From: Pseudomonas arsenicoxydans
Lineage (GTDB): Bacteria; Pseudomonadota; Gammaproteobacteria; Pseudomonadales; Pseudomonadaceae
Length of the DNA stretch: 64,000 bases
NCBI RefSeq assembly: GCF_006438915.1
Contig: NZ_RCZE01000009.1
Span: 62,001 to 126,000, forward strand
Reading direction: 5' to 3'
Made by a program: the position numbers and the translations under genes. The notes beneath the pieces were generated by a model. That model saw only the letters and a list, made by a program, of their open reading frames with translations. It made no database searches and was not told the origin of the DNA. Every line of letters begins with the position of its first letter. Position 1 is the stretch's first letter. Of this stretch, positions 1 through 9,098 are shown piece by piece.

Positions 1-87
1 AATTTTTCTCCGGCGCCATCGCTCTGCTGATGTAGAGACGTGCTGCTTCAACGTCCTGCCACTGGCCATAGACCGAGAGATGCGCCC

Positions 88-1464
88 ATGACTGCCCTGA
101 CACGACTTCAATCCCGGCCTGCCCATGAGCAGGCGTTCTCTGCCGCCGGCAGCCTGATGCAAACCTACGAGCAATTGCTGCTGGGCGACAATGCTCAGCC
201 ACTGGCCCGAACCTTTCTGCAGGCACAACTTCAGCAAGCTGCGGACCTGCCACAGGAGATGCCTGAAGACCTGTCGGCCCTGCAATGTTTCGTCGAACAG
301 CACTTTGCCGAAGTGGCTCGCCAATACGCTGACTACCTCAAAGCCCGTAAAGCAGGGGGCGGGCGGCAGTTCTTCAGCAACAAGGCTCACGCCCTGTTTT
401 TCCTGCAAGCCGTCGCCCCGACCAAGCTGGTGGACGGCGCGTGGCTTTACGGGTTGCTGCAACACTGGCGCGACCCGCGTTTCGACGGGCTGATGTGCAC
501 CTATCTGGAAGAACTGGGCGATGGCAACCCGGCGCAGAATCATGTGGTGATTTATCGCAGACTGCTGGCCGAGCTGGGCTTGCAGGACAGCGGTGTCATC
601 GCCGACGAGCATTACCTGCAAGGCGCGATCCAGTTGGCGTTGGGTGAGTGCGCAGATGAATTTTTACCCGAGGTGATCGGCTACAACCTGGGTTATGAAC
701 AACTGCCGCTGCATCTGTTGATCAGCGCCTATGAACTGGCCGAGCTCGGCATCGATCCCTATTACTTCACCCTGCACGTGACCATCGACAACGCCAGCAC
801 CGGCCATGCGCACAAAGCGGTGCAGTCGGTGTCGCAACTGATGCCACTGGAAGGCGATCGCGACGAATTTCTGCGGCGGGTCGCGTTGGGCTATCGGCTG
901 AATGATCTGGGGCAGGGCAGTCGGGCAATCATCGAGTCGTTCGACCTCTACGGCGAAGTGCTGAGCATGCTGGAACGCAAACGCCCGTTCGGCCAGCACA
1001 TGCATTCCGACTACTGCCGTTTCGAAGGCCAGACCGTCAATCAATGGTTATCGGTGCCAGAGCAGTTGCCGGGCTTTCTCACCGCCCTGGAAAACAAGGG
1101 CTGGATCAAGCGTCACCAGGATCCGCAGGCCAGCCGTTTCTGGCAGTTGATCGAGGGTGACGGCGCGGCGATGTTTGGGGTGTTCAGCCCTTATGAAAAA
1201 CAACTGCTGCACGACTGGATAGCCGGCGAGTGGACGCCTGAGTGCCCGCCACCTGCCTATCGCCGCAGCAATCAAGACGCCGTGGAACCCGTATTACCGC
1301 TCAGCGATCCGGATGTCCAGAGCCTGCAATCGGCATTAAAGGGGCGGGCCGCTGCCGAGCAGATGCAGGTGTTGATCCCGTGGCTGTCGGCGCAGCGCCA
1401 TTCCCATCCCGCCGGCCTGCTGGCCACGCGCCTATTCATCGAGCTCAAGTCCAGCCTTCGGTAA
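88..1464 (+). CDS. Iron-containing redox enzyme (haem-oxygenase-like diiron oxidase family)
   Basis: This 458-residue protein looks like the haem-oxygenase-like iron-containing redox enzymes (PF14518 type). The helical C-terminal half carries a ligand-like set: E204, H209, E216, E219, H230, D234, H240 and H242, the last ones within the stretch DPYYFTLHVTIDN..TGHAH. Family members are non-haem iron or diiron oxygenases that modify small molecules; the substrate here is unknown. I chose the ATG at 88 over an upstream ATG at 40 because a GAGAG-like ribosome site precedes it and the N-terminus reads as a normal start. The next gene, a methyltransferase, begins 11 bases after the stop, so the two are probably one operon with LigD. 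The family call is fairly sure; the ligand assignment is by eye. Confidence 0.75.
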   Translation: MTALTRLQSRPAHEQAFSAAGSLMQTYEQLLLGDNAQPLARTFLQAQLQQAADLPQEMPEDLSALQCFVEQHFAEVARQYADYLKARKAGGGRQFFSNKAHALFFLQAVAPTKLVDGAWLYGLLQHWRDPRFDGLMCTYLEELGDGNPAQNHVVIYRRLLAELGLQDSGVIADEHYLQGAIQLALGECADEFLPEVIGYNLGYEQLPLHLLISAYELAELGIDPYYFTLHVTIDNASTGHAHKAVQSVSQLMPLEGDRDEFLRRVALGYRLNDLGQGSRAIIESFDLYGEVLSMLERKRPFGQHMHSDYCRFEGQTVNQWLSVPEQLPGFLTALENKGWIKRHQDPQASRFWQLIEGDGAAMFGVFSPYEKQLLHDWIAGEWTPECPPPAYRRSNQDAVEPVLPLSDPDVQSLQSALKGRAAAEQMQVLIPWLSAQRHSHPAGLLATRLFIELKSSLR

Positions 1465-1475
1465 AGGAGCCTTTC

Positions 1476-2471
1476 ATGAATCAGGAAGTACACATGGACG
1501 CTGCGGATCTGGCGTTGCTGCAACTGGGGCGCCGTTTGCAAGCTGACGGCTATCGATTCATCACGCCAACGCCGCTGACGCATCAGCGTGTGCTTGATCG
1601 TTCCTTCGGACGACAGGCCCAGACCCTGCGCGATGTATTCGGTTGGTCCCAGCCGTTCGAGCCGGGCCTGTTGCCAGCGGCTGAGCAACTTCAGTTGGAA
1701 CAGGCTGGCATGCTCGAAGCCAGCAACGGCCACCTGAAAAGCCGGGTACGCTGGTCGAGCCTGGATGATCTGCTGTTCGTGCATTCCGCCTTTCCCACCG
1801 ACGCAGCGGACGCGGTGTTTTTCGGTCCGGACACCTACCGGTTTGCGCAACTGATTCATGCCCATCTGCAACAGGACTTCGCGCCGATCCGCCGTGCCGT
1901 GGACATCGGTTGTGGTGCCGGTGTCGGCGCAATAGTGATTGCCCGCGCCCGCCGTGAAGCCGAGGTACTGGCCTTGGACATCAACCCGGCAGCGCTGCGC
2001 CTGACATCGATCAATGCCGCGCTCGCCGAAGTGGCCAATGTCAGCGTCGAGGCCAGCGATGTGTTGCAGGACGTCGACGGTCAGTTCGACCTGATCGTCG
2101 CCAACCCGCCCTACATGGCCGACCCGGCCGAGCGGGCATACCGCCATGGCGGCGGGGCGTTCGGCGCGCAACTGTCGTTGCGCATCGTCGAGCAAGCCTT
2201 GAATCGACTGGCGCCCGGTGGTTCGCTGGTGCTGTACACCGGAGTGGCGATGATCGATGGCCACGATCCTTTCCTGCAAGCGCTGACCCCGCGCCTGGCG
2301 TCGCCGATGTTTGGCTGGACCTACCGCGAACTCGATCCCGATGTGTTCGGCGAAGAACTGCTGACGCAGGGCTATCAACGGGTGGAACGGATTGCCGTGG
2401 TGGCGCTGGTCGTCACACGGGTCGGCCCCGGCATCGGGGGGACGGTTGAGTCGGCAGCGGGTGCGCCATGA
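1476..2471 (+). CDS. Class I SAM-dependent methyltransferase (PrmC/HemK-like fold)
   Basis: A 331-residue class I methyltransferase. The SAM-binding motif I reads VDIGCGAGVG at residues 142-151, the acidic end of strand 2 is LALDINP near 165-171, and motif IV is NPPYM at 210-214. NPPY is typical of N-methyltransferases acting on planar nitrogen or on glutamine side chains. The N-terminal ~130 residues form a separate substrate domain. The start at 1476 is preceded by AAAGGAG with ideal spacing; a longer in-frame extension to 1242 overlaps the previous gene and is rejected. The stop overlaps the start of ligD as ATGA, which suggests translational coupling. The substrate is unknown; a protein, nucleic acid or small-molecule target are all possible. 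Confidence 0.8.
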   Translation: MNQEVHMDAADLALLQLGRRLQADGYRFITPTPLTHQRVLDRSFGRQAQTLRDVFGWSQPFEPGLLPAAEQLQLEQAGMLEASNGHLKSRVRWSSLDDLLFVHSAFPTDAADAVFFGPDTYRFAQLIHAHLQQDFAPIRRAVDIGCGAGVGAIVIARARREAEVLALDINPAALRLTSINAALAEVANVSVEASDVLQDVDGQFDLIVANPPYMADPAERAYRHGGGAFGAQLSLRIVEQALNRLAPGGSLVLYTGVAMIDGHDPFLQALTPRLASPMFGWTYRELDPDVFGEELLTQGYQRVERIAVVALVVTRVGPGIGGTVESAAGAP

Positions 2472-5044
2472 ACAAGAACCTCGATGACTACAACCGCATG
2501 CGCGACTTCTCGGCGACCTCTGAGCCCGCCGCGAAAAAACGCACGGGCAAAAACAACGGGAAAGACCATGCGCTGCAATTCTGCATTCAGAAGCACGATG
2601 CCTCGCACCTGCATTACGACTTTCGCCTGGAACTCGAGGGCGCGCTGAAGAGCTGGGCGGTGCCCAAAGGTCCGTCGCTCGACCCCAAGGTCAAGCGCTT
2701 GGCGGTCCACGTCGAGGACCATCCGCTGGACTACGCGACCTTCGAAGGCAGCATCCCCGAAGGGCATTACGGCGCCGGCGATGTGATCGTCTGGGACCGA
2801 GGCGTGTGGATTCCACAGGAGGATCCGGCCAAGGCCTACGCCAAGGGCAAGCTCAAGTTCGAACTGCAAGGCGAGAAGCTCGGCGGCCTGTGGAACCTGG
2901 TGCGCACGCACATGCCGGGCAAGCAGGAACAATGGTTTTTGATCAAGCATCAGGACAGCGCAGCCAAACCCGAAAGCGATTACGACGTGGTCGCGGCCGA
3001 GCCCGACAGTGTGCTGAGTGACCGGACCATCGTCGCCAAAAAATCGACGTCGACGACTAAACCCAAAGCCGTCAAGCAACCCGCGCGCAAGGCTGTGCCC
3101 GAGAAAGCGGCGCCACTTACCGGCGCCCGCAAAGCCCAACTGCCAGACCAGCTCAAACCGGAATTGGCGACGCTGGTGGAGAAGGCCCCGGACGGCCAGT
3201 GGAGCTATGAAATCAAGTTCGACGGCTACCGGATCATGGCCCGTATCGATCACGACGAGGTCAAGCTGTTCACCCGCAACGGTCACGACTGGACCCACAA
3301 ATTGCCCCGGCAAGCCGCAGCGTTAGCGGCGCTAGGCCTCGAATCGGCCTGGCTTGACGGCGAAATGGTGGTGGCCAACGAACAGGGCGTGCCGGACTTT
3401 CAGGCGCTGCAAAATGCCTTTGACGCCGGTGCCAGCGCCAACATCCTCTACTACCTGTTCGACCTGCCGTACCTCAACGGCGTGGACCTGCGCGAGGTAC
3501 CGGTCGAAGAGCGCAGGGTGGCGCTGTCGACCGTGCTCAACGCCAATCATGACCCGTTGCTACGCTTCTCGGATTCGTTCAGTGAAGCGCCGGAAGCCTT
3601 GCTCAACAGCGCCTGCCAGATGCAGATGGAAGGACTGATTGGCAAGCGTCTGGGCTCGCCTTATGTGTCCCGGCGCAGCGGCGACTGGATCAAGCTCAAG
3701 TGCAAACACCGTCAGGAATTTGTGGTGGTCGGCTACACCGACCCCAAAGGTTCGCGCAACGCGTTCGGCGCGTTGCTGCTCGGCTTGCATGACCGTGACA
3801 GCGGCAAGTTGCGTTATGCCGGCAAGGTCGGCACCGGGTTCAACGAAACGACCCTCAAACGTATCTACGAGCAGCTGAAACCGCTGAAGGCGAAGAAGGC
3901 CGCGGTGGTCAATCCGCCGACCGGTTTTGAAGCGAAGGGTGTGCACTGGCTCAAACCCACGCTACTGGCGGAAGTGGCCTTCGCTGAGCTGACCAAGGAC
4001 GGCTCGGTGCGTCATGCGGTGTTCCATGGCTTGCGCGATGACAAACCCGCCGACAGCATCACCGAGGAGCGCCCGAACGTGGTGAAGACCCCAGAGAAAA
4101 AAACCTCCGCAGCGGCGAAAAAGAAAAGCGACCCGCCCGCGCCGTCGCAGATCGGTCTGGGCGAGGGCAAGGTGCGCATCACCCACCCGGACCGTGTGAT
4201 CGACGCTTCCAGCGGCACTACCAAAGTGCAACTGGCCGAGTATTACGCCAGTGTTGCCGAGTGGATTCTGCCCGAGCTCAAGGACCGCCCGGTGGCGCTG
4301 GTGCGCGCGCCGGACGGTATTGCCGGCGAGTTGTTCTTCCAGAAGAACGCCGAACGCCTGGCCATTCCGGGCATCACCACGCTGGACAAGGAACTCACCG
4401 GCCAACCGGTGATGATCATCAACAACGCCGAAGCGCTGATCGGCGCCGTGCAGATGAGCACCGTGGAGTTGCACACCTGGAATGCCACCACCGACCACCT
4501 CGACCGGCCTGACCGCTTTGTGCTCGACCTCGACCCGGACCCGGCGCTGCCCTGGAAAAGCATGGTCGAGGCGACCCAGCTGACGCTGACGGTGCTCGAT
4601 GAACTGGGGCTCAAGGCGTTTCTCAAAACCAGCGGCGGCAAGGGCATTCACCTGGTGGTGCCGTTGACCCGCAAGCTCGGTTGGGACGAGGTGAAGGATT
4701 TCAGCCATGCGATTGTCAACCACATGGCCAAGCTCTTGCCGGAGCGTTTTTCCGCCGTGTCGGGACCGAAGAACCGGGTAGGGCGGATCTTCATCGATTA
4801 CCTGCGCAACGGTCTGGGTGCTACCACCATTTGCGCGTACGCGGTGCGCACACGTGAAGGGCTGCCGGTATCGGTGCCGGTCTTTCGCGAGGAGGTGGCG
4901 GAGCTCAAGGGCGGCAATCAATGGAACGTGCACAACGTGCATGAGCGCCTGGCCGAAGTGGGTGACGAGCCTTGGGCGGACCTGAAGAAAACCCGGCAGT
5001 CGATTACGGCCGAGATGCGGCGGCGCGTGGGGATGAAAAAATAG
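2468..5044 (+). CDS. ligD: Multifunctional DNA ligase D (phosphoesterase-ligase-polymerase)
   Basis: An 858-residue LigD of the Pseudomonas domain order. The N-terminal 3'-phosphoesterase domain covers roughly residues 20-190 (motifs KHDASHLHYDFRLE and PEGHYGAGDV). The ATP-dependent ligase domain covers about 220-530; the adenylated lysine is K250 in EIKFDGYR. A Lys/Pro/Ala-rich linker follows, and the C-terminal primase-polymerase domain starts near 570, with the catalytic acidic motif DLDPDP at 687-692. LigD repairs double-strand breaks by bacterial end joining with Ku, and adds ribonucleotides before sealing. No ku gene lies in this window, so the partner must be elsewhere. The ATG overlaps the stop of the preceding methyltransferase gene by four bases. 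Length and domain set match intact LigD. Confidence 0.95.
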   Translation: MNKNLDDYNRMRDFSATSEPAAKKRTGKNNGKDHALQFCIQKHDASHLHYDFRLELEGALKSWAVPKGPSLDPKVKRLAVHVEDHPLDYATFEGSIPEGHYGAGDVIVWDRGVWIPQEDPAKAYAKGKLKFELQGEKLGGLWNLVRTHMPGKQEQWFLIKHQDSAAKPESDYDVVAAEPDSVLSDRTIVAKKSTSTTKPKAVKQPARKAVPEKAAPLTGARKAQLPDQLKPELATLVEKAPDGQWSYEIKFDGYRIMARIDHDEVKLFTRNGHDWTHKLPRQAAALAALGLESAWLDGEMVVANEQGVPDFQALQNAFDAGASANILYYLFDLPYLNGVDLREVPVEERRVALSTVLNANHDPLLRFSDSFSEAPEALLNSACQMQMEGLIGKRLGSPYVSRRSGDWIKLKCKHRQEFVVVGYTDPKGSRNAFGALLLGLHDRDSGKLRYAGKVGTGFNETTLKRIYEQLKPLKAKKAAVVNPPTGFEAKGVHWLKPTLLAEVAFAELTKDGSVRHAVFHGLRDDKPADSITEERPNVVKTPEKKTSAAAKKKSDPPAPSQIGLGEGKVRITHPDRVIDASSGTTKVQLAEYYASVAEWILPELKDRPVALVRAPDGIAGELFFQKNAERLAIPGITTLDKELTGQPVMIINNAEALIGAVQMSTVELHTWNATTDHLDRPDRFVLDLDPDPALPWKSMVEATQLTLTVLDELGLKAFLKTSGGKGIHLVVPLTRKLGWDEVKDFSHAIVNHMAKLLPERFSAVSGPKNRVGRIFIDYLRNGLGATTICAYAVRTREGLPVSVPVFREEVAELKGGNQWNVHNVHERLAEVGDEPWADLKKTRQSITAEMRRRVGMKK

Positions 5045-5063
5045 TGGGTGTTGCATGGGTATC

Positions 5064-5156
5064 TGTGGCGAGGGAGCTTGCTCCCGTTGGACTGCGAAGC
5101 AGGCCCATTTTTTGGGGCCACTTCGTGACCCAGCGGGAGCAAGCTCCCTCGCCACA
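5064..5156. repeat. REP doublet, GTGGCGAGGGAGCTTGCTCCC family (copy 1)
   Basis: Two inverted arms, GTGGCGAGGGAGCTTGCTCC and its complement, enclose a short centre. The same unit recurs near 19.0, 25.4, 30.1, 42.1 and 48.6 kb. It sits between ligD and a convergent lipoprotein gene and could act as a transcript-end hairpin for ligD. Confidence 0.85.
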
Positions 5157-5185
5157 GCTCAGTGTCACGGTTTAACAGGCTGGCA

Positions 5186-5860
5186 TTACTTGATGAACGC
5201 CTGGAGATCCGAGTTCAGCTTGTCGATGGCCACTTTGAAATCCTTGGCAGTGACTTTCTGGCTTTCGTTTTCCAGTGTGGTGCCAAATACCTTGCGCACC
5301 ACACGGGCTACGGTCTGGTTGTTTTTGGCATCGATAAGTTCCGCTTCGATATACAGCTCGGTGTCCTGGTCACGGTGACCGGTGGCTGCCTGAGTCGCGC
5401 CGACTACGGCAGCGATCGGCACCACTTCATACCACTTCATGCCTTCGTTCGAAGCGCTGACCCCAGTGATGGCTGCGCGCATCACCAGCGTTCTCGAACC
5501 GGCCGGTGCCGACGCGGTGTTCGGCACAATCCGGTATTTGGTGCCCAGCGTGGCTTTGGTTTTGCTGGTCATGTAGTTCTGAATATCGGTCAGTGTCTGC
5601 TGATTCACCCGCTCATTGGGTTTCGGCGCCGGATAGAGCTCCAGCTTGTTGAACGCCACGGTGTCATACGCATTCGGGTTCCACGACGGGCTCACCCAGC
5701 GCATCGCCGTGCCACCGCTAGGCGTTTCGACTTCTTGCAGGTTGTTGTAACTGGACAGGTAGCCGGAGTACTGCGCCTTCTCTGTGACTTTCGAGGTACA
5801 ACCGCTCAGCAAGACGCCGGTCATTGCTGCACCGATGAGCAAGTTTCGAGACAGATTCAT
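5186..5860 (-). CDS. DUF3313 family lipoprotein (copy 1)
   Basis: A 224-residue predicted lipoprotein. The signal peptide ends in a lipobox LLSG-C21, so the mature protein starts at Cys21 and should be anchored in the envelope. The rest matches the DUF3313 pattern as I recall it: a beta-rich domain with GGTAMRWVSP and a later VGATQAATGHRDQDTEL segment. It is paralogous over its full length to the protein at 10424-11101 (shared SRNLLIGAA, CTSKVTE, YPAPKPNERVNQQTL and ITGVSASNEGMKWYEVVP). Function is unknown; members of the family are envelope lipoproteins of uncharacterised role. The gene ends convergently with ligD, with a REP doublet between them. Confidence 0.8.
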   Translation of the reverse strand: MNLSRNLLIGAAMTGVLLSGCTSKVTEKAQYSGYLSSYNNLQEVETPSGGTAMRWVSPSWNPNAYDTVAFNKLELYPAPKPNERVNQQTLTDIQNYMTSKTKATLGTKYRIVPNTASAPAGSRTLVMRAAITGVSASNEGMKWYEVVPIAAVVGATQAATGHRDQDTELYIEAELIDAKNNQTVARVVRKVFGTTLENESQKVTAKDFKVAIDKLNSDLQAFIK

Positions 5861-5908
5861 AGTGGGTTTTACTCCATGGTTTGAGTCGTGTTGTTCATTC
5901 GTAACGAA

Positions 5909-7177
5909 TCAGAAACGCCAAGTCATGTTCCCGGTCAGCGCTTGAATCCAGGCGTTGTCGAATTGACCGGAGATCCGATTGCCCGAAACGGTTTTAGTCT
6001 GCTCGACGGGCATGTCACCGAGCCAGACCATGGCCCAACTGACGTTGACGTCGGTGTCCTTGTCAAGAGCATAGGTGGCGCCCGTCGCAATGCGCCAGGT
6101 TTCGTTCATCGGCACAATTACGCTGCGATTACTGTCCGACACTGCGCTGCTGTCGTACGCCATTCCGACGTTCCATAACCATTTCTCGGTGGCCTGGTAT
6201 TGCGCGCCAAGGGAGAGGTGCCAGGTGTCCTTGAAGCCGGCGTTGATCGTTGTCGATTGCGCCCCCGCTGCCGTGGTGTCGACCTGTACCCCGATGTCTC
6301 CGAATTCCGACCAGTCCTGCCAGTTGGCCGAAGCCAGCAACGCCCATTGCCGGTCCAGTTGCTGGTACAGGCTCAGGGTGACGGTTTGCGGTACCGTCAC
6401 GTCGAGTTTGGTATTGGTGTTGTTGATGCGGTCCAGCAGTCGGCCATCGCCTTTCACATCCAGCCGGTCTTCGAAATTCAGGTCTACCTTGCTGGTGTAG
6501 GTCAGGCCAATGCGCGTGCCGGCTTGCGGGGCATAGATCACCCCCACATTAGCGCCGTAGCCCCAAGTGCCGTCCTTGTATTTGTACTGGCCGTCCGCGC
6601 GGTCGGTGAAACCCAAGGGGGAGCGGTCGATGGCGGTGTCCGCCTGCAACATGCCATACATGGCCTTGACGCCAACGCCGACCGACCATTGCTCATTGAA
6701 GCGATACGCCACGCTGGGCACCAGGGACAAACCCAACAGGCTGGCGTTTTGCGTGAAGTAGCGCCCGGACCAGTCGTTGTCGTAATTGACCGCCAGGCCG
6801 AAATCGCCGTACTGGCCGAAACCGACGCTCCAGTGATCGTCGAGTTCATGGGTGATGAAGAAGCTGCCGCCTGGCATTGGATCGAGGGCATTGCCACTGC
6901 CGCTGCCAGGGGTATTGGTGCCGGAATCGCGATCAAAGGACACGTTACCGTAAAGCACTTGCAAACCGCCGGTGATCTGCGTGCCCGGCAAGTAACTCAT
7001 GCCCGCCGGGTTGCTGGCGATGGTGGAGGGGCCTTGAGCACGGGCAGCGGCGCCGGCGTTGGCCAGGCCGGTGTTATCCGTACCGATTTCGTAAAGCATG
7101 ATGCCGCCGGCCCAGGCTTGCTGACAGCACAGGGCGAGCACGGTGACGGCGGGGAGGGCGGAGGTTTTTATCTGCAT
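5909..7177 (-). CDS. OmpP1/FadL/TodX family outer-membrane channel
   Basis: A 422-residue outer-membrane barrel of the FadL family, which admits long-chain fatty acids and other hydrophobic compounds. A signal peptide of about 23 residues ends at AWAGG. The N-terminal plug-like region contains the family signature ARAQGPSTIASNPAGMSYL. Repeated aromatic-rich beta strands follow, and the protein ends in a C-terminal phenylalanine (NMTWRF), as expected for recognition by the barrel assembly machinery. It lies just downstream of, and on the same strand as, a periplasmic sulfatase gene (81 bases apart), so the two may be co-transcribed; that would fit uptake of a hydrophobic sulfate ester or its product. 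The family call is firm, the substrate is inferred. Confidence 0.88.
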   Translation of the reverse strand: MQIKTSALPAVTVLALCCQQAWAGGIMLYEIGTDNTGLANAGAAARAQGPSTIASNPAGMSYLPGTQITGGLQVLYGNVSFDRDSGTNTPGSGSGNALDPMPGGSFFITHELDDHWSVGFGQYGDFGLAVNYDNDWSGRYFTQNASLLGLSLVPSVAYRFNEQWSVGVGVKAMYGMLQADTAIDRSPLGFTDRADGQYKYKDGTWGYGANVGVIYAPQAGTRIGLTYTSKVDLNFEDRLDVKGDGRLLDRINNTNTKLDVTVPQTVTLSLYQQLDRQWALLASANWQDWSEFGDIGVQVDTTAAGAQSTTINAGFKDTWHLSLGAQYQATEKWLWNVGMAYDSSAVSDSNRSVIVPMNETWRIATGATYALDKDTDVNVSWAMVWLGDMPVEQTKTVSGNRISGQFDNAWIQALTGNMTWRF

Positions 7178-7257
7178 TTGAATTCCTTCTTACTGCGTCA
7201 ATAAACGTCCATCAGTGAACACGGGCGGCCAACGCGGACGCCCGTGATTCGCTGAAC

Positions 7258-8871
7258 CTACTTGGCCATTTCCGCCCGAGCCGCTGCGATTTTGGCCTTG
7301 ACCGAATCGAGGTTGAAGCTCGCGCCTTTTTGCATCGGCGGGAACTCGATCGCGGTTTCAGCCAGTTTGGCCACCTGCTGCTGGACAAACACAAAGCGCC
7401 AGAACTGGAACTTGAACCAGTCGAAGTACTGTTGCGAGCCCTGTGCTGACTGGTTTTCCGGCCAGCCCATGCGTTCGAACGGGTCGAGACGAAGGTTGGT
7501 CAGGATCGGTACATCCATGGGGACCTTGGCCCCCATCCAGCCGCCAGGCTGGTCAATGAAGCGATATTTGTAATCATCAATACGCACTGCACCCAGTGTA
7601 CTTTCACCAAAGTAGAAGATTTCATGCCGGTTGGACGGGCCTTTGCCAGTAATCATCGGCGTCTGGTCGTAGCCGTCGAGGTGCACCTTGTAGGTGGTAT
7701 CGCCCAGTTGTTTGCCCTTGAGCAGTTCAGTGGAGATGTTCGGGTTACCCGCCGCGGCGACCAGAGTCGGGAACCAGTCCATACCCGACATGATGCCGTT
7801 GGCGACTTGATTGGCCGGTACTTTGCCCGGCCAGCGAATAATCGCCGGCACTCGGAAACCGCCTTCCATTACGGTGCCTTTACCCATTGCAAACGGGGTG
7901 GTGCCACCGTCCGGCCAGGTGAAGTTTTCCGCGCCATTGTCAGTGGTGAAAATGACAATGGTGTTGTCATCCATGCCGTCTTTTTTCAACTTGGCCATAA
8001 CATCGCCGACGACATCATCCAGTTGAGCCATGCCGGCTTCCTGTTCCGACCAGCCATTTTCCGAATTGCGCATGGCTTCGTACTTGTCGGAGAGGTGGGT
8101 AACGATGTGCATGCGGGTCGGATTGAGCCAGACGAAAAACGGTTTGTTGTCCTGCTTGGCCTTGTCGATGAAGCTGAAGGTTTTGTCGCGAATCTCGTCG
8201 TCGATGGTTTTCATCCGCTCCGGATACAGCGTGCCGGCGTCTTCGATTTTCTGTTTGCCGACTTTGCCCCAGCGCGGCATGACCGTGGTGTCATCGGTGT
8301 TGGTGGCCCAGCTGTGGACCATGTTGCGCGGCCCGACCTTGTCCAGCAGCTCCTTCGGATAGTTGGGGTGAGCCGGGTCCTCCATGGCGTCGAGGTGGTA
8401 GAGGTAACCGAAGAACTCGTCGAAACCGTGGACGGTGGGCAGGAATTGGTTGAGGTCGCCCAGATGGTTTTTGCCGAATTGGCCGGTGGCGTAACCCATG
8501 GATTTCAGGGCGGTGGCGATTGTCACGGCTTCGTCAGGAATGCCAACGGGAGAACCGGCCTGGCCGACGGTGGTCATGCCGGTGCGAATCGGCAGTTCAC
8601 CGGTGATGAAGTTGGCGCGCCCGGCGGTGCAACTGGCCTCGGCGTAATAGTCGGTAAAGCGCATGCCCTCATTGGCGAGCTGATCGAGATTGGGAGTGCG
8701 ACCGGCCATCATGCCCTGGTTGTAGACGCCGATGTTGGACCAGCCAATATCGTCGCCCATGATCACCAAAATATTGGGTGGCTTATCGGCGGCGTGAGTC
8801 ATGCCGGAGATAAACATTGCAGACAACAGCAGTGGCGTTGTGAGTACGGAGCCTATTTTTTTCCGGTTCAT
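7258..8871 (-). CDS. Periplasmic formylglycine-dependent sulfatase (arylsulfatase family)
   Basis: A 537-residue type I sulfatase, which hydrolyses sulfate esters using a formylglycine made from an active-site cysteine. A signal peptide covers residues 1-27. The metal-binding start NILVIMGDD lies at 33-41, and the modification motif is C81-T-A-G-R85. This is a CxAxR variant of the usual CxPxR and is still compatible with formylglycine-generating enzyme. Later metal ligands are suggested by FTTDNGAE and the K in GKNHLGD. I chose the ATG at 8871 because it gives a clean signal peptide with an AGGA site upstream; the 63 extra residues of the longer frame do not look coding. It is divergent from the gene at 9099 across a 227-base regulatory region and is followed by a FadL channel. 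Substrate unknown. Confidence 0.88.
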   Translation of the reverse strand: MNRKKIGSVLTTPLLLSAMFISGMTHAADKPPNILVIMGDDIGWSNIGVYNQGMMAGRTPNLDQLANEGMRFTDYYAEASCTAGRANFITGELPIRTGMTTVGQAGSPVGIPDEAVTIATALKSMGYATGQFGKNHLGDLNQFLPTVHGFDEFFGYLYHLDAMEDPAHPNYPKELLDKVGPRNMVHSWATNTDDTTVMPRWGKVGKQKIEDAGTLYPERMKTIDDEIRDKTFSFIDKAKQDNKPFFVWLNPTRMHIVTHLSDKYEAMRNSENGWSEQEAGMAQLDDVVGDVMAKLKKDGMDDNTIVIFTTDNGAENFTWPDGGTTPFAMGKGTVMEGGFRVPAIIRWPGKVPANQVANGIMSGMDWFPTLVAAAGNPNISTELLKGKQLGDTTYKVHLDGYDQTPMITGKGPSNRHEIFYFGESTLGAVRIDDYKYRFIDQPGGWMGAKVPMDVPILTNLRLDPFERMGWPENQSAQGSQQYFDWFKFQFWRFVFVQQQVAKLAETAIEFPPMQKGASFNLDSVKAKIAAARAEMAK

Positions 8872-8950
8872 ATCGAGATCCTGTGTACTGCTGTGAGCAT
8901 GCTGAAAAGAAGCCCCCCGGCTCCTCCTGAAATATTGGATCCCCCGCGAT

Positions 8951-9080
8951 GAGCGTAGGTAGATATTGAAAAATTTCCAGAAGCAGCTACCTAAAAAGCT
9001 GCTAAACCTGCTTAAGACGATCGATTGATAGCGTGGTGAGATGGCGATCGCCATAAACACCCACTTTGCTGAGACTCAAA
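8951..9080. promoter_or_regulatory. Divergent regulatory region A with ATGGCGATCGCCAT palindrome
   Basis: This lies between the sulfatase gene (reading left from 8871) and the gene at 9099. It contains GAGCGTAGGTAG at 8951-8962, a perfect 14-bp palindrome ATGGCGATCGCCAT at 9041-9054, then AAA and CTTTGCTGA ending at 9073. The same ordered elements, with nearly the same spacing (90 against 89 bases), occur at 11162-11287 before another divergent gene pair. Shared operator or promoter function is inferred. Confidence 0.55.
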
Positions 9081-9098
9081 CCACATGGGCGCTTGAAC

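Noticed and set aside
2375..5155. Long minus-strand frames opposite ligD.
   Set aside because: ligD is certain on the plus strand with all three domains; the antisense products are low-complexity.
9041..9054. ATGGCGATCGCCAT as a HIP1-type highly iterated palindrome.
   Set aside because: It contains GCGATCGC, but only once here; its context matches the second regulatory region, so an operator reading fits better.
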